A stretch of DNA of 23,960 bases, from contig JAWQRM010000340.1 of the NCBI GenBank assembly GCA_033557675.1, forward strand, positions 1 through 23,960, read 5' to 3'. Positions 20,101 to 23,960 of this stretch are shown here, in pieces. The notes beneath the pieces are model-generated. The model had not been told where the DNA came from, made no database searches, and saw only the letters and a list, made by a program, of their open reading frames with translations. The position numbers and the translations under genes were made by a program. Position 1 is the first letter of the stretch; each line of letters opens with the position of its first letter. Source of the stretch: Coptodactyla brooksi. Its lineage: Eukaryota; Arthropoda; Insecta; Coleoptera; Scarabaeidae.

Positions 20101-21620
20101 TTTCATAAGACACAAAAAGAAAACAATTGCACAGAACCGAACCAAATATTTTCGTACATAAACTTTGTAATGTCATCTGTCATAATATATAATGCATATA
20201 CGGATTACAATGAAGTTGGCTGGTTAAAATACAACTAACACCTCTGCTGCGAAAAAAAACGAAATTACTTTCCAAACAACCCAATAATACGGAGCAGATT
20301 CGGATAATAGTGACCACGGATAATCGAGGTTTCAGTGTATTTCATCACTTAATTGAGGAAGTAGAATCCACTTACAAAAGGCCAATGAGAAATAATCCAA
20401 TAATTTCACTTTAAATACCTCCATAAATTATCTTGGTTTTTGTGCGATGTGTGGCTTTCTATGTGATTAATGTTTTTACAACTTGCTCTGAATTTATAAG
20501 AATTAACTATGTAGATAATACATAAAACAATGCGCTGTTGATATTATGTAAATTTCTGAAGTATAAACGTTTCTAATGCGTACAGGTGTCTAGGAATCTA
20601 GTATTATCTATGACAGAATAATAGAAACGTAATAAAAATGTCATTTAAAAAATACAATCACAAAACTGTTGATAACTGGCAATGAATAGATATTAAAAAA
20701 AATAAACATACGAGGTGTGTGATAAAAGTGATCTATTCGAAGAAGACGGAAAAGAAATAGAAAATGAAGCTCAAATGATGGATAGGCGTAAAATTCGAAA
20801 AACAAAATCTTTTAGAAAAGCTTTCGCTATTTTGAATGGTGTATTATTTGCTGTTAATAATTATGTTATTGTAACTTAGATACAAGATTTAACTTTTTTA
20901 AATGTTCAACTTTATTGGGTGTATGTGAAAAGAACATGTTTATAGTAGGCTATATTGAAGCATTTTAAATTATAAACCAATTTTGATTCGTTGATGGTTA
21001 ACTTAAGAGTTGACATTTAAAATGTTCCATTTAGGGCTCCATGTCATTATTTTAAATGTCATGGACCAAATCTAACCATAAAAACAAAGTTTCTTAACAA
21101 TTTAATATTATCCAGTGCTATCTAAGACTAGCTCTTCTAGTGTACAATTTAGAAACTTGCACATATACGCAAGTACCGTACGCGAAAACTTATATATTCC
21201 ACATTTATAAATTGTATAAGTATTAAGTATGTTTTGGAATACTACTATTTTATAGCCTTAATTTTGTGCTGCTAAAAATGGCAGAACAACCCGCACGATT
21301 TATCATTTTGTAAAATTTCCATCTTAAGACTAGCAAACTTTCTATTTACACGCAGGATATTTAAGCTAATAAATCTCTTTCTATTAGTCGAATAGCAATT
21401 AAACGTTATTCGTTTGATAATCCCAATCTATAGGGTTTTAAAATTTTACAAATGCGTGTATGTAAACAAAAAATGCATTTCCGTTATCTGCTGACTTACC
21501 CGAAGCCAAAGCTATGGTACACTCTTGTGGGTCAACAGTAAATAACCGGCCTTCGTATCGAATATCGGCCTTAGATATTAGGCTGATCTTGGAGCCCAGC
21601 TCCGGCATTCCCGTGCTCAT
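8185..21620 (-). CDS. tral: LSM14 / trailer hitch mRNP protein, complete coding region in seven exons
   Basis: This LSM14-family (Scd6/RAP55) RNA-binding protein joins P-body/germ-granule mRNPs and binds DDX6/Me31B and 4E-T-type partners (family knowledge). The coding sequence is complement(join(8185..8192, 11162..11355, 11442..11698, 11798..12055, 12566..12768, 14123..14536, 21500..21620)), 1455 nt, 484 residues. All six junctions have GT-AG ends and matching phases. The LSm domain (about 5-80) spans exons 1 and 2: GSKISLISKADIRYEGRL, then VRSFGTEDRE, then YDYILFRGSDIKDIRV. Downstream are a Gln/Arg-rich linker, an FDF motif (KFENDYDFEQAN, about 309-320), an acidic stretch, an FFD box (FYDKSKSFFDNIS), a TFG box (RKLNSETFGV) and an RGG segment (about 415-440). 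The start MSTGMPELGSK aligns with family starts; the frame is open for 73 codons upstream but has no ATG. The last coding exon adds only Ser-Lys-stop; its strong pyrimidine tract supports it. Divergent from cytochrome c1. Confidence 0.5.
8500..9097 (-). pseudogene. Mariner-type transposase remnant with internal deletion (trailer hitch intron 6)
   Basis: On the minus strand the fragment begins MEKVEQKICIKF (mariner N-terminus, ATG at 9095..9097), passes GVYKWFKHF and EKVRKMMMKN, then AAKFVPRLL, DIVQELLNECNNNPKWLK, VITVQTSVYR (the GDESWVYGYD position) and WKLPEEPSQKK. It jumps to LLPIFKDEK and VKGRYSANIEQIKAESLKDLK, the C-terminal block after the third catalytic Asp. Several stops and frameshifts occur. 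The first catalytic Asp position reads VQTS rather than GDES, and the region with the second and third Asp is largely deleted. A long open frame on the opposite strand (8502..9011) is a mirror of this relic. It lies in the sense direction of trailer hitch. The mariner assignment is secure by block order; the exact clade is not. Confidence 0.5.
9395..9448. repeat. 24-bp hairpin with one mismatch, 6-nt loop
   Basis: 9395..9418 pairs with 9425..9448 with a single C/C mismatch, around the loop GAATTT. It lies in trailer hitch intron 6, about 300 bp right of the mariner relic. The sequence is not low complexity. Confidence 0.5.
9804..9985 (+). repeat. tRNA-derived SINE-like repeat, copy A
   Basis: The repeat carries an A-box-like TAGAGCAGTCGTAGCAC (9854..9870) and a B-box-like GGGTCGATCC (9924..9933), then CCGGCA and an 18-nt T run (9947..9964) that would terminate pol III. 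It shares GGCTTGGCTCATCTGTAGTT-type leader sequence and a TTATTCTTTAC tail with copy B at about 10935..11086. The A-to-B box distance is enlarged by about 27 nt compared with copy B. The extra bases form a hairpin (AGCAATCTTA at 9889..9898 against 9914..9923). No acceptor-stem pairing is visible, so this is a tRNA-derived repeat and not a functional tRNA gene. Confidence 0.5.
10119..10505 (-). CDS. Unassigned acidic ORF, possibly the N-terminus of a transposon protein
   Basis: This is a 128-codon uninterrupted frame from ATG at 10503..10505. The product is strongly Ser/Asp/Glu/Lys-rich (starts MESKSDCKNSDNSNESDKSK; later DESDEEQLFEEVKSSDSDEF) and ends PREANYIPIEYKIKVISFVKF before a stop. The closing 'YIPxEYKxKVI' looks like the first helix of a helix-turn-helix of the kind that follows acidic leaders in some transposon proteins. 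That is a weak resemblance, not an identification. It lies in trailer hitch intron 6, in the same orientation, and is bracketed by the two inverted tRNA-derived repeats. It could be the start of a truncated element or a chance open frame. Its length and biased composition make chance less likely in this AT-rich, stop-rich sequence. Confidence 0.5.
   Translation of the reverse strand: MESKSDCKNSDNSNESDKSKLQLKGTLAYLDYLFQENNFVGLETPETISKESMLIGTEMFENVVYMINEKKLIIDDELIQRDESDEEQLFEEVKSSDSDEFEPAEKKPREANYIPIEYKIKVISFVKF
10794..10830. repeat. 11-bp hairpin with an embedded direct repeat
   Basis: TCACTGGTTAC (10794..10804) pairs exactly with 10820..10830 across 15 nt. GGTAACCA is also directly repeated within the right half (10811..10826), allowing alternative pairings. 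Confidence 0.5.
10935..11086 (-). repeat. tRNA-derived SINE-like repeat, copy B (inverted relative to copy A)
   Basis: On the minus strand it reads TTTGGCTCATGTGTAGTTC, then GGCACAGTAGAGCAGTGG. The A-box-like TAGAGCAGTGGTAGCGC is at 11012..11028 and the B-box-like GGATCGATCC at 10976..10985, 43 nt apart as expected for a tRNA promoter. It ends with CCCGGCA and a T-rich tail. It matches copy A through leader, boxes and tail but lacks A's hairpin insertion. No acceptor-stem pairing is seen between GGCACAG and CCCGGCA, so it is not called a tRNA gene. Confidence 0.5.
12195..12223. repeat. 10-bp hairpin adjoining the hammerhead motif
   Basis: TAATGTACTT (12195..12204) pairs with AAGTACATTA (12214..12223) over a 9-nt loop. 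It shares bases with the outer stem I of the hammerhead, so the two structures compete or represent remnants of the retroelement's terminal repeat. Confidence 0.5.
12213..12279 (-). ncRNA. Hammerhead ribozyme motif of Penelope-like type (trailer hitch intron 3)
   Basis: Minus strand, 5' to 3': an outer stem I strand CAAGT (12279..12275), then CTC, the core CTGATGA (12263..12257), a short stem II (GCT...AGC, 9-nt loop), GAAA (12240..12237), a tiny stem III (ACA-TG-TGT) and cleavage triplet GTT, then GAG pairing with CTC, and ACTTG closing stem I (12217..12213). All invariant core bases are present, with U at 16.1 and U at 17. The short stem III is the layout reported for hammerheads of Penelope-like retroelements (family knowledge). 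One extra U between the core and stem II is irregular and may lower activity. It is in the same strand as trailer hitch, so it would be transcribed in active orientation. No Penelope reverse transcriptase is visible nearby. Confidence 0.5.
12769..14122 (-). other. Trailer hitch intron 2
   Basis: The donor is at 14121..14122 (G|GTAAAG) and the acceptor TTTAG at 12769..12773. No transposase, tRNA or conserved coding signal is recognisable in the 1354 bp. Confidence 0.5.
14537..16783 (-). other. Trailer hitch intron 1, left part
   Basis: This is AT-rich intron sequence with no recognised coding remnant. Three close variants of TTAGAAACG occur at about 15859..15892, and a 10-bp hairpin lies at 16326..16352. 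Nothing else can be supported. Confidence 0.5.
16326..16352. repeat. Perfect 10-bp hairpin
   Basis: GAGCTTAGAT (16326..16335) pairs exactly with ATCTAAGCTC (16343..16352) around TTAGCAC. It is in trailer hitch intron 1. Confidence 0.5.
16784..17288. mobile_element. Non-autonomous Tc1/mariner-type MITE with about 24-bp terminal inverted repeats
   Basis: The left end reads TA-CAGGGTGACCAAACGAAA..., and the right end, read as reverse complement, TA-CAGGTTGCCCCAACGAAA.... About 21 of the first 24 bases agree. Both ends abut a TA dinucleotide (16782..16783 and 17289..17290), the expected target duplication of Tc1/mariner elements. The 505-bp interior has no transposase frame; an open frame at 17061..17261 shows no family motif. 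The element is therefore non-autonomous and would rely on a related transposase. It sits in trailer hitch intron 1. Confidence 0.5.
17289..17638 (-). other. Intron 1 segment between the MITE and the pogo relic
   Basis: The segment contains a small open frame (plus strand, 17330..17524) with no recognisable domain. No RNA gene or repeat boundary could be supported here. Confidence 0.5.
17639..18358 (-). pseudogene. pogo/Tigger (jerky-like) transposase remnant
   Basis: Read on the minus strand, blocks follow the order of a DDE_1 superfamily transposase: NESGLNYKLL (the NxDETGLxYKxLP strand with the first acidic residue), LASQKEKSAYGHKQRKERS, TCANAFSKHKIPLMVIGK (the 'CANxxGxxKxPLxVIGK' core), ALKGIS, LPLSASNIMQPMDQGLLKNIK (the 'LPPNTTSxxQPMDQGV' block) and QAWDSVLSPRFKRLEQ (the C-terminal 'AWxSVxPxTLxxxW' helix). 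Multiple stops and frameshifts interrupt it. The segment that should carry the second catalytic Asp (xDNCxAHP) is missing between the third and fifth blocks, so it is inactive. The first acidic residue reads NES rather than DET. The relic directly abuts the foldback at 18405. Order and content of blocks make the assignment firm. Confidence 0.5.
18606..18835 (-). pseudogene. Transposase C-terminus, left foldback arm
   Basis: On the minus strand, SPGLAPLDFFLWGYVKSIV, then TLPELIERIFTAFDTIRGER, LQRIRYNMVRRC and GGCHIEHLL-stop form an open C-terminal fragment of a Tc1/mariner-superfamily transposase. SPGLAPLDFFLWG contains the third catalytic Asp (usually SPDLxPxDFFLWG). It is truncated upstream of this motif at the foldback centre. 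No stops are seen within the fragment, which suggests it is younger than the neighbouring relics. Confidence 0.5.
18835..18990 (+). pseudogene. Transposase C-terminus, right foldback arm
   Basis: This is the mirrored copy of the left arm: ALLELIESIFTALDAIRGE, LQRIRHNVVRRC and GGHHIEHLP-stop. It is truncated further downstream than its partner and lacks the catalytic DFFLWG motif. Divergence from the left arm is modest and includes amino-acid changes, so the two arms have either drifted apart or derive from two sister copies. Confidence 0.5.
19203..19482 (-). other. Intron 1 segment between foldback and mariner relic
   Basis: No coding remnant is recognised. The main feature is the perfect 18-bp hairpin at 19366..19410. 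Confidence 0.5.
19366..19410. repeat. Perfect 18-bp hairpin, 9-nt loop
   Basis: 19366..19383 is the exact reverse complement of 19393..19410, separated by GGCCATTCT. Sequence complexity is normal, and the arms contain GATATGATTGATC. Confidence 0.5.
19483..20045 (-). pseudogene. DD34D mariner transposase remnant
   Basis: The minus-strand C-terminal half reads MFHQDNARLCTSMVTRQK, LLQLGWDVVP, one stop, LSYSPDLAPSDYYLFRSLQ, then SKTFTSNEALKNDLDQFFAS, FYECGIMLLPEKWQKVL and a terminal stop at 19483..19485. The second Asp (HQDN) and third Asp (APSD) are 34 positions apart, counting the stop, as in classic mariner. RPH after DNA has become RLC. Upstream is SKAHCHQLDKLRDSL, a stop, KRPELINKKG. The first-Asp region is deleted, and only an N-terminal scrap (ARKELVNVYGEDI) survives at about 19995..20040. 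It is inactive, lies in trailer hitch intron 1, and runs parallel to the gene. Confidence 0.5.
20046..21499 (-). other. Trailer hitch intron 1, right part next to exon 1
   Basis: This is AT-rich intron with no gene recognised. A short plus-strand open stretch near 20740..20880 (DLFEEDGKEIENEAQMMDRR...) is acidic and could be a transposon scrap, but no family can be named. Confidence 0.5.
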
Positions 21621-21839
21621 GGTTAAAATGCGCTCTTGAACCGCGGATGGTAAAGATATCGACGGATTCTTTCGATGAACTAAACAAAAATCAAAATCGT
21701 CTATCGCAAATGGCGTACGAAAACAGCTGGGAGAAGTGACGTACGTCGCCAACACAGTTGCCAACCACTCTACGAAAATCACCAACTCTGGTGTGTTACG
21801 TAAACTGTCAAAAAAATTTAATTTTTGATCGGTTTCCAA

Positions 21840-21977
21840 AAGCTACTTTGATGGAATAATACTGACGCTACTCCACCTGTAGCTCGGTTTCTTGTATGTT
21901 AAAAAAACGGCCTCCTACGTAATTAATACATAAGACAATTAATAGTTTCAAAACCGAGCTATAGCCTTCAAGTCAAC
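21840..21977. promoter_or_regulatory. Divergent promoter of trailer hitch and cytochrome c1
   Basis: Trailer hitch (ATG 21618..21620, minus) and cytochrome c1 (ATG 21978..21980, plus) lie 357 bp apart, so both must start transcription in this interval. No TATA box is evident. TAGCTCGGTTT (21880..21890) and AAACCGAGCTA (21951..21961) form a perfect 11-bp inverted repeat 60 bp apart, placed symmetrically in the interval. The palindrome GACGTACGTC at 21738..21747 lies on the trailer hitch side and resembles a CREB/ATF-type site. Use of these sites is inference. Confidence 0.5.
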
Positions 21978-22552
21978 ATGGCTGCTTCTGTGGGAAGGAT
22001 TTGTGGTGCAGGACTCTTAAAATCGAGCAATGCTGTTTTAAATCAGGTAGATGCTCTTATTTGTAATCCTTATTCTCACGTTCTTAATGTACAATCTTAA
22101 TTTTATGGTAATATCTTAGAAAATGAACATTTTTTAGTTTTCCTATTCAAAGTGCATATGAGCATTTTTTTTGGTATTATTTCGACTTATGTAATTTTAC
22201 AGAAGAAAAAAAATCTGTTCATCATAGAATTTTTTTTTTAATTATTTAGTTTGCGAATTATTACATAACACGTCTTAAATGTCAATGAATTTTGTAGATA
22301 AGCTCGTTTTCGACGACGAGGGAATGGACAAGAGGACGGAAAGCTGTATGTTAAAGTTGTTTTAAGTATACTCGAATTTTTTCCTGTATAGCATTATTTT
22401 TAGTTGTTTGCCACTATCGGAGCTCTGGCAGGTGGGGCTGGTGCGTTAGCATTTGCTTTGGATCACTCAGTACGAGCTTCTGACCTGGAATTACATCCCC
22501 CGAAAAACCCTTGGTACCATCTCGGACTATTAAAAAGCCTTGATCATGCTAG
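21978..22552 (+). CDS. Cyt-c1: Cytochrome c1, heme protein of complex III, 5' part (three exons)
   Basis: Cytochrome c1 accepts electrons from the Rieske protein and passes them to cytochrome c at the mitochondrial inner membrane (family knowledge). The visible coding sequence is join(21978..22046, 22298..22345, 22404..22552), 88 full codons plus two bases. It encodes MAASVGRICGAGLLKSSNAV (basic, Ser-rich presequence), ISSFSTTREWTRGRKA, then LFATIGALAGGAGALAFAL (hydrophobic stop-transfer segment) and SVRASDLELHPPKNPWYHLG LLKSLDHA. ASDLELHPP and the 'GLLxSLDH' block mark the mature N-terminus of animal cytochrome c1. Donors are CAG|GTAGAT, GCT|GTATGT and AG|GTATGT; the small introns are 251 and 58 bp. 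The start context CAACATGG fits. The CxxCH heme site and membrane anchor lie past the right edge. Confidence 0.5.
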
Positions 22553-23087
22553 GTATGTAAAATATAAGTGATTTCTTTGGTATTTATGTTTTAGAGTGCA
22601 ACAATTTATTTTTACCGTCTTTATACAATATAAAGAACCATTATTTACTAAAATTTGATTTCAAGGAATATAATTATATGTTGCACTTATAAAAGAAAAT
22701 TTCACGTAATTATGCAACTTGTCATAGAATCATATTGATAGGGCAATTCATATTTACTGCACTACATTGACCTTGGATAAAATACAAATTTATAAATCAA
22801 AGATAAATATGTTGTAGTGATCTTGCATGCTAAATTTGATTTCAAATTCCAAAAGATAGTTCAAACTGCTATATGATGGATTGCATAATTGTGTACATAT
22901 TTTTAAATTCTATATAAATGCAACAAGACTATGATACATCTGTGTTTCAAAAAATTTCCATTTGCGGTAGGCTATGTGAAAAAAGTCGTGACTGACAGAT
23001 CTATTATTACTTTTTGTCATTTTGACAGATGTCAAATCATAAACTTATTGACAAAGTTAGTATTGCTGTTAATTTATTCTTTGTACA
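22553..23087 (+). other. Cytochrome c1 intron 3, left part
   Basis: This is AT-rich sequence after the exon-3 donor with no recognisable exon. It leads into the transposon fragments that fill the rest of the intron to the window edge. Confidence 0.5.
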
Positions 23088-23450
23088 ATGGTTTTCAATC
23101 AAATTCACAAAGCATTTATGGTAGAAGCGCATTTTCGAATGGGAAACAAAATTGATGGTGAATGACATTATTCCGTAGATGACTGTTTGAACGAGCTTCA
23201 AGAAAATTTTGCTGCATTAGCGGTAGTTTATAAAAATTTTTATGACACTCTGATGCATTCAGTAAATTTATTTCGTGCAACTGGAAGCGTACAGAGAAAA
23301 GAACTGTGGAATCCATTGGAATTGTTGAGAATACACCAGGAATTTCTCTTCGCATTCTTGGACAACAGGGAGATCTGTATAGTCCCACTTGTCATCGTAT
23401 TTTAAGCAAAGATTTACATTTTTCTCCGTATCGCCTGACCTCAATATAGC
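23088..23450 (+). pseudogene. DUF4817-type transposase N-terminal fragment
   Basis: It starts MVFNQIHKAFMVEAHFRMG, NKIDGE, an in-frame TGA, then HYSVDDCLNELQENFAAL and VNLFRATGSVQRK. It shifts frame into VENTPGISLRILGQQ, SPTCHRILSKDLHFSPYRLT and then a stop. The layout 'AYxxNGrxxxxA..xF...FP...IxxxVxxFxxTGSVxxKKxxGR' followed by 'VsRxTvhRILkkdLHxxPYR' is the helix-turn-helix leader of a common arthropod Tc1/mariner-superfamily transposon (DUF4817 domain). The link segment between the two helix-turn-helix parts is shortened, and no catalytic domain is visible. It is in the sense direction of cytochrome c1. Confidence 0.5.
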
Positions 23451-23503
23451 TGGAGTTTTTTGAATGAAAAACTGGATTTGCAATGAAATATTCAGCAAAA
23501 ATA

Positions 23504-23869
23504 TCATGGCAATACTGTGTATTGAATGATGATCTTAATCGTAATTCCAGTTTTGTAAGCAATGCGTTTAAACGTACCTAATTGGTGAAGATAAAAATAC
23601 GATAACTCGAAAACCTTTTTGAGACTGATTCGATTTTCTTCGAGAAACGTGCCAGCATAAAAACCAATTGTTAGCTTTTTGTTACTTTGCCTCCAAGCAC
23701 AGCGATTATATGTCCACACCATGCACTGTCCCTGATTTCCATAAACTTTCATATCATTGATACCACAACGCAGACATGTACAGTGTTTGTGCAAAAGTCC
23801 ACATTCTTCCAACCAACCCTCAAACAAACCACGGGAAAACGTTAATTCTCTATTCAAATTTGCTAACAA
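23504..23869 (-). pseudogene. ISXO2-like (IS1595/Merlin-type) transposase N-terminal fragment
   Basis: This 121-codon minus-strand frame contains GLLHKHCTCLRCGINDMKV, WTYNRCAWRQSNKKLTIGFYAGTF, ENRISLKKVFELSYFYLHQL. The zinc-ribbon pattern C-x2-C ... W.Y..C.WR.S followed by 'GTFLEExxxSLKxxxELxYxxLxQ' is the typical start of ISXO2-like transposases. The last WxC cysteine spacing is relaxed, with Cys present in NRCAWR. The catalytic DDE domain would lie to the left, where cytochrome c1 intron sequence and the DUF4817 fragment are found instead, so the element appears truncated or broken by the neighbour. It is opposite in direction to cytochrome c1. Confidence 0.5.
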
Positions 23870-23960
23870 GGGAAGTGTTTGAGTTGATGGTGGCTTTTCG
23901 GGACTTGAGATATACCATTCGACGCGGAATTTTATGCTGAATCCGAATCTGAAATCAAAA

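Noticed and set aside
21621..21839. In-frame N-terminal extension of trailer hitch (73 codons)
   Set aside because: The frame is open but has no ATG before MSTGMPELGSK and is preceded by a stop. The MSTG start matches the family, so this is 5' untranslated sequence.
1..23960. CRISPR array or bacterial operon structure
   Set aside because: There are no evenly spaced direct repeats, no ribosome binding sites, and the genes have spliceosomal introns.

Overview
This is an intron-rich, AT-rich animal (very probably insect) chromosomal window. Four conserved nuclear genes are split by GT-AG introns, and nearly everything between their exons is transposon debris. The protein matches (trailer hitch/LSM14, cytochrome c1, RRP7, NAA60) and the mix of mariner, pogo, piggyBac, Penelope-like and ISXO2-like remnants fit an arthropod. 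I cannot name the species from sequence alone.

Layout. At the left edge, on the minus strand, is the 5' part of the N-alpha-acetyltransferase NAA60 gene (exon 667..858, possible start exon 967..983); the rest lies off the window. Facing away from it on the plus strand is RRP7 (rRNA-processing protein 7), with a 16-nt first coding exon at 1657..1672, a 1.7-kb intron holding a broken piggyBac-type transposase, and a main exon at 3389..4104. From 4.2 to 7.4 kb lies intergenic sequence with an RNase H remnant of a retroelement, strong hairpins and two unassigned blocks. The minus strand from 21620 down to 8185 is the complete coding region of the LSM14/trailer hitch RNA-binding protein. It has seven coding exons, 485 codons including stop, and splice phases that agree at all six junctions. 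Its introns hold a mariner remnant, two inverted tRNA-derived SINE-like repeats around a transposon-like ORF, a Penelope-type hammerhead ribozyme motif, a 0.5-kb mariner-type MITE, a pogo/Tigger remnant, an 0.8-kb foldback made of two opposed transposon ends, and a DD34D mariner remnant. Head-to-head with trailer hitch, 357 bp from ATG to ATG, is the 5' part of cytochrome c1 (plus strand, three exons, running off the right edge). Its third intron contains a DUF4817-type transposase fragment facing an ISXO2-like transposase fragment.

How the parts relate. The four genes are housekeeping genes (protein N-acetylation, ribosome biogenesis, mRNP control, respiratory complex III) arranged as two divergent pairs. 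I see no operon-like or dedicated defence system. The most unusual signals are structural: a sense-oriented hammerhead core inside a trailer hitch intron, a long foldback inside another intron of the same transcript, a divergent promoter with a spaced 11-bp inverted repeat, and a recurring class of near-perfect 10-24 bp snap-back palindromes with 6-15 nt loops scattered across the window. One of these sits inside a SINE-like copy at a place where the sister copy lacks it.
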